NCBI RefSeq assembly: GCF_029893105.1
Contig: NZ_JARXWG010000008.1
Span: 1-64,000 of the forward strand
Source: Parabacteroides sp. PF5-9
Lineage (GTDB): Bacteria > Bacteroidota > Bacteroidia > Bacteroidales > Tannerellaceae
DNA: 64,000 bases
Direction of reading: 5' to 3'
In this document: one piece after another, positions 1 to 8,490 of the stretch
Position numbering within the stretch: position 1 is the first letter of the stretch
How the letters are laid out: each line of letters begins with the position of its first letter
Notes under the pieces: generated by a model
What the model was told of the DNA's origin: nothing
What the model saw: the letters and a program-made list of their open reading frames with translations, nothing else
Database searches by the model: none
Made by a program: the position numbers and the translations under genes

Positions 1-27
1 AAGGACCATGAGTGTTTTGGTCTTTTT
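1..27 (+). terminator. Probable terminator of a gene left of the window
   Basis: An 8-base stem (AAGGACCA, 1-8) pairs with TGGTCTTT (18-25), with one G-U pair, and is followed by more T residues. This is the shape of a factor-independent terminator for a rightward gene that ends before the window. The gene itself is not visible. Confidence 0.45.
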
Positions 28-231
28 CGAAACTTAGAAACAGTCAAACTTGACAACCAATTTTAGGACGGGACAACCTCTAACAGAAAAGTGTTATAAA
101 AGACGCAAATAAACCAATCGGTCACTTCAGTTTTTTGTTTGGATGTTTCATCGTAGTGTTGAAATCTTGTAGGCATGGATAATAATCCGCAAGTATTTGG
201 GATAAGGCGTTTGAATCTGTTTTTTTATACT

Positions 232-268
232 AAAAGTAACACCTTTTTAAAATATTGTGTTACTTTTG
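232..268 (+). promoter_or_regulatory. Promoter with overlapping inverted repeat upstream of TonB receptor
   Basis: TACTTTTG at 261-268 fits the Bacteroidota -7 element TAnnTTTG, and the gene starts at 311. An 11-base perfect inverted repeat, AAAAGTAACAC (232-242) and GTGTTACTTTT (257-267), spans 14 bases and overlaps the -7 box. A protein bound there would block the promoter, so this looks like an operator; the regulator is unknown. Confidence 0.55.
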
Positions 269-310
269 CGACACAACAAGTAAACAGGTCGTCTACAAAT
301 AAAGAATTAA

Positions 311-2197
311 ATGAGGAAAGGATTTGGGTGTTTATGTGTACTGTTAACAGGCTTTTTATTCTTTAATCCGCATGTTTCGGCTACAGAACCGGACGTTGTT
401 GATAGTTTGATTTATCTTAAAGGGGTAGTTGTTTCAGCGAATAAAATAAAAGTAAACCGGAATAGTGTGCCATTATCTATTTCAGTAATTGAGAGGCATG
501 AAATTGAAAGCAGTAGTGAATCTGCTTTATTGCCGGTATTGTCTCAGCGCGTTCCCGGTTTGTTTGTGACTCAAAAAGGAATTACAGGTTTTGGGGTTTC
601 CGAGGGTTCGGCCGGAACGGTAAATATTCGCGGAGTAGGGCAGGGAAACAAAGTGTTGATGCTGTTCGACGGTCAACCGCAATGGGCCGGTCTTTTCGGG
701 CATTCTTTGCCGGATACCTATGTGGCTTCGGATGTCGAACGGGTAGAGGTCATACGTGGTCCGGGTTCATTATTATATGGATCGAATGCCATGGGTGGAG
801 TGGTCAATATTATCACCCGCCAGCATAATCAGGAAGGACGTCGTACACAGGCTCGGGTGATGTATGGGTCGTATAATACGCAGAAATATATGATCAATAA
901 TGGCTATAATATCGGTCGTTTAAGTACGTATATTTCACTGAATCACGACCGCACAGACGGGCATCGGGCGGACTCGAAATTTTATATGACTAATGGTTTT
1001 GGCAAAGTGGGCTATACGTTCAGTGACAGTTATAAAGCCATAGCCGATATCAGTCTGGCAAAATACAAAAATCATAATCCGGGAAAGATCACCGCACCGA
1101 TTATAGATAATATCATGGATATCCTGCGTGGGACAGCATCGTTGGCTCTCGAAAATAATTGGTCGAAAGGTTCAGGAGCCATACGTGCATTTTACAACTG
1201 GGGTGTACATGATATAAACGATGGATATAATCGGGGCAGTGAACCGCGTAAGTTCTTGTTTCATTCAGAGGATCACAATGTCGGTCTGTTGGTCTACCAA
1301 TCTTTCCGGTTATTTCCTGGAAATAGTTTCACCGTAGGGATAGACTATAAGAACTGGGGAGGTTTGGCTCGGAATGACAGTATTCATGGAGTTCGGGAAG
1401 AGTTGGTCGATAAATCTGTCGATGAAACGGCGGGTTATCTCATTATGCAACAGGATTTGTTTGACAAACTTAGTTTGAATGGTGGTGTGCGTTATGAACA
1501 TAACAGTACATTCGGAGGCGAATGGATACCGCAGGCGGGCATTACTTTCCGTCCGATAGAAGGGAATGCGATAAAAGCATCTTTATCCAAAGGATTCAGA
1601 AGCCCGAATATCCGTGAGATGTATATGTTCCCTCCGCAGAATCCGGATTTAAAACCGGAAAGTATGATGAATTATGAAGTATCAGTGGGGCAAACATTCT
1701 TGGATGGCGATCTGTTTGCTGAAGTCACTGCTTTTTATATTGATGGCAAAGACATGATTCAGACGGAACGTTTTGACGGACGACCGAAAAATGTGAATAC
1801 CGGTAAATTTTATAACAAAGGGGTTGAAGTGGATGCCCGGTATCAGCTACGTACTCATTTTAGTCTGGATATGAATTATAGCTATCTGCATACCAATAAA
1901 GCGTTGTTAGCTGCTCCCAAGCATAAATTTTTTGTAGGGGCAACATATACTCCGGGACGTTTTACCGTGGATGTTAACGTGCAGTCTATCTTTGATTTGT
2001 ATATAAATACGACGGATAAGGTAAAAGAGGATTATACCGTACTGAATGCTAAAGTGGCCTATCGGCTGGGTACCCGGGAGAAGGGATTGAACCTGTTTGT
2101 TAAAGGAGAGAACTTAACTGCAACGAAATATACGATTAATGAAGGTTTTCCTATGCCTAAAGCGGTCTTTATGGGTGGGATTGATTTGACCTTCTGA
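311..2197 (+). CDS. TonB-dependent outer membrane receptor
   Basis: This 628-residue protein imports an unknown ligand across the outer membrane using TonB energy. A signal peptide covers about residues 1-24. A TonB-box-like GVVVSA follows near residue 38. The plug domain runs to about residue 170 and contains RGPGSLLYGSNAMGGVV. The rest is a 22-strand-type barrel ending in phenylalanine, as outer membrane proteins usually do. There is no N-terminal carboxypeptidase-like domain and no SusD partner, so it is more like a siderophore, metal or cobalamin receptor than a glycan receptor. The gene stands alone. Its promoter carries an inverted repeat, which suggests ligand- or metal-dependent control. 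The substrate cannot be told from sequence. Confidence 0.9.
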   Translation: MRKGFGCLCVLLTGFLFFNPHVSATEPDVVDSLIYLKGVVVSANKIKVNRNSVPLSISVIERHEIESSSESALLPVLSQRVPGLFVTQKGITGFGVSEGSAGTVNIRGVGQGNKVLMLFDGQPQWAGLFGHSLPDTYVASDVERVEVIRGPGSLLYGSNAMGGVVNIITRQHNQEGRRTQARVMYGSYNTQKYMINNGYNIGRLSTYISLNHDRTDGHRADSKFYMTNGFGKVGYTFSDSYKAIADISLAKYKNHNPGKITAPIIDNIMDILRGTASLALENNWSKGSGAIRAFYNWGVHDINDGYNRGSEPRKFLFHSEDHNVGLLVYQSFRLFPGNSFTVGIDYKNWGGLARNDSIHGVREELVDKSVDETAGYLIMQQDLFDKLSLNGGVRYEHNSTFGGEWIPQAGITFRPIEGNAIKASLSKGFRSPNIREMYMFPPQNPDLKPESMMNYEVSVGQTFLDGDLFAEVTAFYIDGKDMIQTERFDGRPKNVNTGKFYNKGVEVDARYQLRTHFSLDMNYSYLHTNKALLAAPKHKFFVGATYTPGRFTVDVNVQSIFDLYINTTDKVKEDYTVLNAKVAYRLGTREKGLNLFVKGENLTATKYTINEGFPMPKAVFMGGIDLTF

Positions 2198-2235
2198 ACA
2201 TAATTATTTTATTTACTTACTTCTTTATTGACTGA

Positions 2236-2285
2236 AAAACCTGAACGAAGAGCTAGCTGACTCTAAGTTCAGGTTTTGTCTTTTT
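2236..2285. terminator. Bidirectional terminator
   Basis: A perfect 11-base stem, AAAACCTGAAC (2236-2246) and GTTCAGGTTTT (2267-2277), lies between convergent genes. Runs of T follow the stem in both directions, so it probably ends both the receptor mRNA and the thioredoxin mRNA. Confidence 0.85.
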
Positions 2286-2297
2286 ATCGGAAGTATT

Positions 2298-2774
2298 TTA
2301 TTCTTTATTGAGCAGGAACGAATCGATCTGTTCAACAAATACTTCTCTGGGTAGCGCACCTTGTGCGATCTGTGGTTGTCCGTCTTTAGGGATAAAAAGC
2401 AATGTCGGAATATTTTGTACTCCAAATACAGCTGCCAGTTCCTGTTCTTGATCGACATTGATTTTATAGATGACAATATCGTTTTTATAAACAGAGGCCA
2501 GATCTTTCAGGATCGGAGCAATTTTCTTGCACGGAGGACACCAGTCGGCATAAAAATCAATAATACACGGTTTGTCTCCTTCATAGACCCATTTTTCAGC
2601 GTTCTTTTCGTAATCGAATACTTTACTCAGAAAATCGGCTTTATTCAGATTGACCACTTCTCCTTTTTCAGTTCCAGTCTTGGGATCTCCTTCTTTTTCT
2701 GTATTGGCAGATAACGAACAACTTACCGTAATCAGAGCAAGAGTAATCAAAAAAACACTTTTCAAATTTTTCAT
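2298..2774 (-). CDS. Thioredoxin-family lipoprotein
   Basis: A 158-residue thioredoxin-fold protein anchored by a lipid. The signal peptide ends in a lipobox, ITVSC, with Cys19 as the lipidated residue. The active site is W78-C79-P80-P81-C82, a CPPC variant of the thioredoxin CGPC. Typical thioredoxin core features follow (KINVDQE, then IPTLLFI with the cis-proline). It probably reduces or exchanges disulfides in periplasmic proteins. It is convergent with the TonB receptor and shares its terminator; there is no sign that the two act together. Confidence 0.85.
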   Translation of the reverse strand: MKNLKSVFLITLALITVSCSLSANTEKEGDPKTGTEKGEVVNLNKADFLSKVFDYEKNAEKWVYEGDKPCIIDFYADWCPPCKKIAPILKDLASVYKNDIVIYKINVDQEQELAAVFGVQNIPTLLFIPKDGQPQIAQGALPREVFVEQIDSFLLNKE

Positions 2775-3106
2775 ATATCACATTTTCCAAATTTATAGTA
2801 TACAAAATTAGTAATAAAATCAACGATAGTCTTCAACAAAACGCTAAAAGATAATAATTTATGAAAAACTAGTCTTTCAAATTAACCCTCTCTTCTATGC
2901 AACCACCTTAAAACGGGTTGTTCTTTCCAGAAGATATTCGGATTCAAATAGATGGATAGGCTTGTGATGTGGGTTATCAAAACAGGGGAATACGTTCTGA
3001 TTATTTAATATTTTTCTTTTATCTTTGAGAAAAATAGGACTAAAGCTGCTTTAAAGTGATAAAACGATATCATTGAATTGTTCTTGCAAGCAGAGATGAC
3101 GAAGAG
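2775..3106. other. Intergenic stretch without a recognised gene
   Basis: AT-rich DNA between the thioredoxin gene start and the HU terminator. No open frame looks like a protein. A TATCTTTG box at 3021-3028 on the plus strand, with a hairpin about 80 bases further at 3107-3139, could drive a short RNA of roughly 105 bases. That is inference only. Confidence 0.4.
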
Positions 3107-3139
3107 AAAAGGCCAGGCTTTTCAGTTGACTGACCTTTT
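3107..3139 (-). terminator. Terminator of the HU gene
   Basis: On the minus strand AAAAGGTCAG pairs with CTGGCCTTTT (plus coordinates 3130-3139 and 3107-3116) with one G-U pair, and the stem ends in T residues. It lies about 40 bases past the HU stop codon. The hairpin is almost as good on the plus strand. Confidence 0.65.
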
Positions 3140-3176
3140 ACTGAAGTAAGAGAAGTTTTGTCGAAAAAGAGACTCT

Positions 3177-3452
3177 TTATTTGTTTATGGCTTCTAACAG
3201 ATATTTCCCAGGTTTGAACCGCACAGTTGTACGCGCTTGAATCATTACAGGGGTTCCTGTTTTAGGGTTTCGGGCCATACGACTTGATTGTGGTCTTGGG
3301 GTTAGAGTTCCAAATCCAATAAGAGAAATTTCTTCTTTACGGATCATACATTCGGTTACAATATCCATATAGGCATCTAATACTTTTTTAGCCTCTTTTT
3401 TTTGTAACCCGGCTTTGTCAGCCAAAGCTTCAATTAATTCCGCTTTATTCAT
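3177..3452 (-). CDS. hup: HU/IHF-family DNA-binding protein
   Basis: A 91-residue HU-type nucleoid protein that bends and compacts DNA as a dimer. The family signature is visible: MNKAELIEALADKAG at the start, then IGFGTLTPR and the DNA-binding arm around RMARNPKTGTPVMI. I chose the start at 3452 because it gives the normal HU length. A longer in-frame reading from 3479 would begin on top of the predicted promoter (TACATTTG at 3482-3489 on the minus strand). The gene stands alone with its own terminator. Confidence 0.9.
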   Translation of the reverse strand: MNKAELIEALADKAGLQKKEAKKVLDAYMDIVTECMIRKEEISLIGFGTLTPRPQSSRMARNPKTGTPVMIQARTTVRFKPGKYLLEAINK

Positions 3453-3481
3453 AGCTGTTTTGTTTTGATAGTGATACATTA

Positions 3482-3489
3482 CAAATGTA
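3482..3489 (-). promoter_or_regulatory. -7 box of the HU promoter
   Basis: On the minus strand the sequence reads TACATTTG, matching TAnnTTTG, about 30 bases before the HU start codon at 3452. No strong -33 box is visible. Confidence 0.55.
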
Positions 3490-3659
3490 GGGGAAGTGAT
3501 TTATAAAAACGAGGCGTTTTGTAAGTATATTTGCCGATTCTATGTTTAATTGAGGAAATAAAAGCGGGAATATTTCCGATAAATGTAATAAATTGAAATT
3601 TGGGCACTTATAAATCTCGCTAAATGAAATAAAGTGGTAAACCGATAAATTCATACAAA

Positions 3660-4619
3660 ATGAAAAATTCATTAAATAATGAATTAATAGAAGCAATAAA
3701 AGAGCATCTAATGGAAGATGTTAACCTGGTAGAGTTGTTGATGGAAAAACTATCAATAGGAAAAGAAGCGGCCTATCGGCGGTTGAGGGGAGAGGTACCG
3801 TTTACTTTTTATGAAGCGGTCATAATGGCAAACACGATGGGGCTCTCTTTGGATCAGATTGCAGGAATGACCTTATCGACGGATGCCATGTTTAATATCA
3901 ATCTGGATAAAATCACTTCTGAGGATGATTATTTTTATATTGTATTCAGTCGCTATTTCGATGTACTTCGCTATCTGACGGATGAATCGGATGCTGAATT
4001 GTTTATCGCTTCCGGTATTCTTCCGTTTCCATTTTATACCTCTCATGCGCATTTGATGAAATTTCAATATGTCAGATGGATGCATCAGCATGGCAAACTG
4101 GAAAGAGGTAAACGAATGAAAGATATTGAATTTTCAAAAAATCTCTCACAGATTCTAAAAAAGCTACCCGAATTAAGTGAATGCATGCCTATGACTCATT
4201 TGATTTTAGATACGAAAATATTTGCTGATTTGACAGAGCATATTCGTTGTTATGCCGATTTGGGGATTTTATCTGAAGAGGATGTGAATGAATTAAAGGA
4301 AGAATTACTCACTTTTCTGAAAACGCTGGAGCAAATCGCGTTAGAAGGTGCATTCTCTACAGGAAACAAGGTCGATCTTTATCTCTCTAATATGCCTTTT
4401 GATACGACTTATTTATATGTCGAAAAAAAGGATTTTAATATCTCTTTTCTGTTCCTTTATGCGATAGATTATATCGCTACTCAAAATCCATTAGTCTGTA
4501 AAATGCATAAAGAGTGGATACAATCATTGAAACGTTATGCGACGCTTATTTCGCAATGTGGTGAAGTTCAGCGGAATGTCTATTTTAATGCCCAACGCAA
4601 GCTGATACTTTCTCTCTGA
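3660..4619 (+). CDS. Hypothetical protein with possible N-terminal helix-turn-helix
   Basis: A 319-residue soluble protein that I do not recognise. Residues about 25-70 (GKEAAYRRLRGEVPFTFYEA, then MGLSLDQIAG) resemble the helix-turn-helix of Cro/CI-type regulators. The rest is alpha-helical, with no signal peptide or membrane segment. A transcription regulator with a large C-terminal sensing domain is the best guess. A TATATTTG box lies upstream at 3526-3533, leaving a leader of about 120 bases. It lies next to murB in the same direction but with a gap of about 100 bases that has its own promoter box. Confidence 0.6.
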   Translation: MKNSLNNELIEAIKEHLMEDVNLVELLMEKLSIGKEAAYRRLRGEVPFTFYEAVIMANTMGLSLDQIAGMTLSTDAMFNINLDKITSEDDYFYIVFSRYFDVLRYLTDESDAELFIASGILPFPFYTSHAHLMKFQYVRWMHQHGKLERGKRMKDIEFSKNLSQILKKLPELSECMPMTHLILDTKIFADLTEHIRCYADLGILSEEDVNELKEELLTFLKTLEQIALEGAFSTGNKVDLYLSNMPFDTTYLYVEKKDFNISFLFLYAIDYIATQNPLVCKMHKEWIQSLKRYATLISQCGEVQRNVYFNAQRKLILSL

Positions 4620-4691
4620 ATTTAGAAAGAACGATCTCATCTCAATATTCAAAATGCATGCAGGAAGAGGTCGCTTCATGGTTTTTATGTG

Positions 4692-4699
4692 TATTTTTG
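4692..4699 (+). promoter_or_regulatory. -7 box of the murB promoter
   Basis: TATTTTTG matches TAnnTTTG and lies 22 bases before the murB start at 4722. It argues against the in-frame upstream start at 4689, which would lie above the transcript start. Confidence 0.5.
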
Positions 4700-4721
4700 T
4701 CGTTCATTTAATAATAAACAG

Positions 4722-5735
4722 ATGAAAATTGAACAGAATTATTCGCTCGAAAAACAGAATACATTTCACTTGCCGGTGATGGCTCGATGGTTTATGGAGT
4801 ATGAAACGGAAGAGGAGTTGCAGCGTATCCTGCGTGATGAATATTTTCAGGAATGCTCGTCTCTTCATATCGGGGGAGGGAGTAATCTTCTGTTTTTAAA
4901 TGATTATAATGGGATCATTGTACACTCTTTGATAAAAGGAATGGAAGTGGTAGAGGAGACTACGGATCAGGTCATCCTTCGTGTGGGAGCAGGTGAACTG
5001 TGGGATGATGTGGTTGCTTTTGCCGCTGCAAAAGAGTGGGGAGGTATTGAGAACTTATCGCATATCCCTGGTGAGGCCGGAGCAGCAGCACTACAAAATA
5101 TCGGAGCGTATGGGGCAGAGATAAAAGATGTGATTCAAACGGTGGAAGCGTATAATCAACTGACTTTTGAAAAACGCATCTTTACCAACGAAGAGTGCCA
5201 ATATAGTTATCGGTATAGTTTTTTCAAAAATGAGCAGAACGACCCTTATATTATCACCTATATTACTATCCGATTGACCAAAAATCATCATGTTTTTCAT
5301 ACTGATTACGGACTGTTAAATCAAGCATTAGAAGGTCAGAGGCTTTCTCCTGCTGCGATTCGTGACGCTGTTATCCGGATTCGACAATCTAAATTGCCCG
5401 ATCCTGAGCAGTTAGGAAATGCGGGAAGCTTTTTTATGAATCCGATTATTAGTCCGGAAAAATATCAGCAACTGAAAAATGAATATCCTGATATGCCCTC
5501 TTATCCGGCAGCGGACGGACGGGTGAAAGTCTCTGCAGGATGGCTGATTGAGCAGTGTGGATTTAAAGGACAATCACATGGAGCAGTAGCTGTTTATGAA
5601 AAACAGGCGCTCGTTTTAGTCAATCTGGGAGGGGCAACAGGAGATGAAATTGCATTAGTGGCGGAAAGTATTCGAGATACAGTATTTAGTCGGTTTGGTG
5701 TTGAATTAATACCGGAAGTTAGATATATCGGTTGA
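4722..5735 (+). CDS. murB: UDP-N-acetylenolpyruvoylglucosamine reductase
   Basis: MurB reduces UDP-GlcNAc-enolpyruvate to UDP-MurNAc with NADPH and FAD, the second committed step of peptidoglycan synthesis in the cytoplasm. The 337-residue length suits the type I (E. coli-like) enzyme. Visible motifs are the FAD site GGGSNLLF, then HIPGEAGAAALQNIGAYG, then SYRYSFFK, then NAGSFFMNP with the catalytic serine, and SAGWLIEQCGFKG near the C terminus. Its stop codon overlaps the start of the next gene (TGATG), so the two are translationally coupled. Confidence 0.95.
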   Translation: MKIEQNYSLEKQNTFHLPVMARWFMEYETEEELQRILRDEYFQECSSLHIGGGSNLLFLNDYNGIIVHSLIKGMEVVEETTDQVILRVGAGELWDDVVAFAAAKEWGGIENLSHIPGEAGAAALQNIGAYGAEIKDVIQTVEAYNQLTFEKRIFTNEECQYSYRYSFFKNEQNDPYIITYITIRLTKNHHVFHTDYGLLNQALEGQRLSPAAIRDAVIRIRQSKLPDPEQLGNAGSFFMNPIISPEKYQQLKNEYPDMPSYPAADGRVKVSAGWLIEQCGFKGQSHGAVAVYEKQALVLVNLGGATGDEIALVAESIRDTVFSRFGVELIPEVRYIG

Positions 5736-6490
5736 TGAAATTTACTTTTTTAGGAACAGGCACATCTACGGGTGTGCCGGAGATTGGTTGCCGGTGTGAA
5801 GTTTGTACAAGCCGGGATACGAGAGATAAACGGATGCGTACATCTGCACTGGTTGAGGTAGATGGGAAGCGTATTATTATTGATTGCGGCCCCGATTTTC
5901 GTTATCAGATGCTCTCCAATCGGATAGCGTGGATAGATGCTGTATTGATTACGCATGAACATTATGATCATGTGGGAGGATTAGATGATATACGTCCGTT
6001 GGGGCGGGAAAAAGATCTTCAGATCTATGCGGAAGAAAATGTCATAGAGGCGATAAAAACACGTATGCCGTATGCCTTTGGCGCGAATAAGTATCCAGGT
6101 GTTCCTCAGTTGGATCTGTTTTCTATTGCAAATCAGTCTTTTAATATTTTTGGGATACCTGTTATTCCGATTCGATTGATGCATGGCCGATTGCCTATTT
6201 TAGGTTTTCGGATAGGCCATATGGCTTATTTAAGTGACCTGACATCTATCCCGGAGGAGGAGTTCGAAAAACTACAAAATCTGGATGTATTAGTTATTGA
6301 AGCTTTGAAAAAAGGGACTCATCCTTCTCATGAAGGTTTGGAAGAGGCATTAATACAAATAGAACGAATTAAACCGAAAGCGGCTTATTTAATACATATG
6401 AGTCATCGAATAGGACTTCACGCTGTTGTTGATAGGGAATTGGATTCTCATATACATTTAGCTTATGATGGCTTGAGTATTGAGTTTTAA
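5735..6490 (+). CDS. MBL-fold metallohydrolase, PhnP-like
   Basis: A 251-residue metallo-beta-lactamase-fold enzyme. The metal motif is H74-x-H76-x-D78-H79 (THEHYDHVGG). An N-terminal cysteine cluster (Cys19, Cys21, Cys24) resembles the structural zinc site of PhnP phosphoribosyl cyclic phosphate phosphodiesterase. A later HGRLPILGFRIG and a C-terminal HMSHRIG complete the site. No phn genes are nearby, so it is more likely a general phosphodiesterase. The start is the ATG overlapping the murB stop. It ends convergently with the next gene, overlapping by four bases. Confidence 0.85.
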   Translation: MKFTFLGTGTSTGVPEIGCRCEVCTSRDTRDKRMRTSALVEVDGKRIIIDCGPDFRYQMLSNRIAWIDAVLITHEHYDHVGGLDDIRPLGREKDLQIYAEENVIEAIKTRMPYAFGANKYPGVPQLDLFSIANQSFNIFGIPVIPIRLMHGRLPILGFRIGHMAYLSDLTSIPEEEFEKLQNLDVLVIEALKKGTHPSHEGLEEALIQIERIKPKAAYLIHMSHRIGLHAVVDRELDSHIHLAYDGLSIEF

Positions 6491-7404
6491 TGCAAGACTA
6501 AAGAATCAGTTTGGATGGATGAATGGCAGGCGGTATAATACATATATGCTTTATCCGTATCTATCTGAGCCGTGATATTCAGATGAGGATATAACTCTTT
6601 CAAACGGAGTGATAATGTATCAGCCATTGATTGGTAAAGCGTATCCGTTTGTTCTGACAAAGGATAACTCCCATAACAACAGATATTTCCTTCACTGGTG
6701 AAAATGTCGGCAGCAAGCCATTGGTTTTGAATTCTCCACTCAGTCGAATCGGTGATTGATGTATACAAATTCAATGAATCGGCCTGGAAAAGGATATTCA
6801 TCGGGGCATTACTGTCGAAGGCATTGGCGGCCATTGTTATTTCGGATGGAATCCATGCTAAAAAATCCATCTGTTTGCTGGCGACCTCTTCCAGTAATTT
6901 TTTGCTGTAACTGGCAACAAGGAATCCATTATGCAGGTAATAACCGAAAAAACGATTTTCGGTATCGGGTAGGTAATTGAATGTGATATTCTCTTTGACC
7001 TGATGTTGCGGTTTATAGGTGTTAAATAAAGGGGATATTGCCTTTTTCTCGATTTGGACTAACGATTTTGCATCTGCTTTCGCCAGAAAAACGACTCCTT
7101 GCGGATGAATGGAAAATAAGAGAGAAGATTGAGTCGGACAAGCTTCTATTATGGAAAGAAATATGTCCGGAATATGCTGGGAAATAATATCTTGCATAGC
7201 TGTCTGTGAAAGAATTAACCTTGAAAAAATAGAGGGTCGGTTTACTGCTATTAATGCATTCGGATTGGGAGCAACCAGTGAATACAGATCGATATCGACA
7301 GTCTGTTTCTCCTCTTCAAGTTTTCCGAAAAAATGCCATACAGCAAAGAACGTAACAAGAATAGTGATGCTGACAATGATTATTTCTTTTTGATAAGTTC
7401 TCAT
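6487..7404 (-). CDS. Membrane-anchored hypothetical protein
   Basis: A 305-residue protein with one N-terminal membrane helix (about residues 8-27) and a large domain that should face the periplasm. I recognise no family. Its start overlaps the nth stop (ATGA), so it is the last gene of a pheS-crcB-nth cluster and is probably translated with nth. The position does not reveal a role. Confidence 0.7.
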   Translation of the reverse strand: MRTYQKEIIIVSITILVTFFAVWHFFGKLEEEKQTVDIDLYSLVAPNPNALIAVNRPSIFSRLILSQTAMQDIISQHIPDIFLSIIEACPTQSSLLFSIHPQGVVFLAKADAKSLVQIEKKAISPLFNTYKPQHQVKENITFNYLPDTENRFFGYYLHNGFLVASYSKKLLEEVASKQMDFLAWIPSEITMAANAFDSNAPMNILFQADSLNLYTSITDSTEWRIQNQWLAADIFTSEGNICCYGSYPLSEQTDTLYQSMADTLSLRLKELYPHLNITAQIDTDKAYMYYTACHSSIQTDSLVLH

Positions 7405-8039
7405 TCCGGTTTTATAAAGTATTTACACCATGGTTTCAATCCACAGATTTCACATTTGGGTTTACGGGCGATACAAATATAACGTCCATGTAAAATTAAC
7501 CAATGATGTGCAATAGCAATTTGTTCTTCAGGAATATATCTGATTAATTCTTTTTCTGTTTCCAGAGGTGTTTTACTGTTGTTTGTCAATCCAATACGAT
7601 TGGAGACTCTGAATACATGTGTATCCACAGCCATTGCAGGTTTGTTATAGACTACCGATCTTATGACATTGGCTGTTTTACGGCCGACTCCAGGCAATTT
7701 CATCAACTCTTCTATCTCTGAAGGTACTTTCCCTGCAAAATCCGACAACAACATTTTGGCCATACCTACCAGATGTTTGGCTTTGTTGTTTGGATAGGAG
7801 ACGCTCTTGATGTATTCGTAAACGACTTCAGGGGTAGTTGCAGCAAGTACCTCAACGGTAGGAAAAGCTTCGTACAATGCAGGTGTGATCATATTGACCC
7901 GTTTGTCGGTACATTGAGCTGAAAGTATAACAGCGATAAGTAGCTGAAACGGATCTTTATATTGCAACTCAGTCTCTGCAACAGGTACATTTTCTGTAAA
8001 CCAGCTTAACACCCCTTTATATCGTTCCGCTTTTTTCAT
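7401..8039 (-). CDS. nth: Endonuclease III
   Basis: A DNA glycosylase/AP lyase that removes oxidised pyrimidines in base excision repair. The 212 residues contain the helix-hairpin-helix LPGVGRKTAN with catalytic Lys121, the catalytic Asp139 in VDTHVFRV, and the C-terminal 4Fe-4S loop with Cys189, Cys196, Cys199 and Cys205 in the standard C-x6-C-x2-C-x5-C spacing. It lies one base after crcB and overlaps the next gene, consistent with one operon. Confidence 0.95.
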   Translation of the reverse strand: MKKAERYKGVLSWFTENVPVAETELQYKDPFQLLIAVILSAQCTDKRVNMITPALYEAFPTVEVLAATTPEVVYEYIKSVSYPNNKAKHLVGMAKMLLSDFAGKVPSEIEELMKLPGVGRKTANVIRSVVYNKPAMAVDTHVFRVSNRIGLTNNSKTPLETEKELIRYIPEEQIAIAHHWLILHGRYICIARKPKCEICGLKPWCKYFIKPE

Positions 8040-8040
8040 C

Positions 8041-8430
8041 TTATTTGGGCATAAGTTGTTTGGCTATAAAAAATCCGGCAAATACAGCTATGATCCCCAA
8101 AAGATTATTTGCGAGAATATTGAATATGCCAAGTTTATACTCGTTTTCTTTTAAAAGCATCATCGTATCCAAAGAGAAAGATGAAAAGGTGGTGAAGCCT
8201 CCAAATATACCGGTGAAAAGGAATATTTTGAAATGATACGGCAGGTTGAAAGTGCCGGATAAATGCCAACAAAAACCAATTAAAAACGAACCCAGCACAT
8301 TTACAGCTAAAATGCCCAAAGGAAAAGGATGGGAGATCTGTTTTTGTATCCACATCGAAACACCATACCGTGCAAGGGTTCCAATGGCTCCTCCTGTTAA
8401 TAGAAACAAAATCTTTACCATAATACTCAT
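8041..8430 (-). CDS. crcB: Fluoride channel CrcB/Fluc
   Basis: A 129-residue membrane protein with four membrane helices that acts as a dual-topology dimer to export fluoride. The signatures are GGAIGTLARYG near the N terminus and GGFTTFSSFSLD in the third helix, which holds the phenylalanine and polar-track residues. It sits between pheS and nth. A strong hairpin lies directly before the start codon. I looked for a fluoride riboswitch and did not find one on this strand. Confidence 0.93.
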   Translation of the reverse strand: MSIMVKILFLLTGGAIGTLARYGVSMWIQKQISHPFPLGILAVNVLGSFLIGFCWHLSGTFNLPYHFKIFLFTGIFGGFTTFSSFSLDTMMLLKENEYKLGIFNILANNLLGIIAVFAGFFIAKQLMPK

Positions 8431-8437
8431 GTGTTTT

Positions 8438-8464
8438 CCCCGGATCAGAACAACCGATCCGGGG
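8438..8464 (-). promoter_or_regulatory. Hairpin directly upstream of crcB
   Basis: A perfect 9-base stem, CCCCGGATC (8438-8446) and GATCCGGGG (8456-8464), with a 9-base loop. It ends 7 bases before the crcB start at 8430. No T-run follows on the minus strand, so it is not a classical terminator of pheS. It could mark an mRNA processing site or limit access to the crcB ribosome site. Confidence 0.5.
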
Positions 8465-8490
8465 ATGGTAATGATTTATAGGTTGTCAAT

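Noticed and set aside
8431-8470. Fluoride riboswitch upstream of crcB
   Set aside because: A GGGGATGG-like word appears only on the strand opposite to crcB; on the crcB strand only a simple hairpin is seen.
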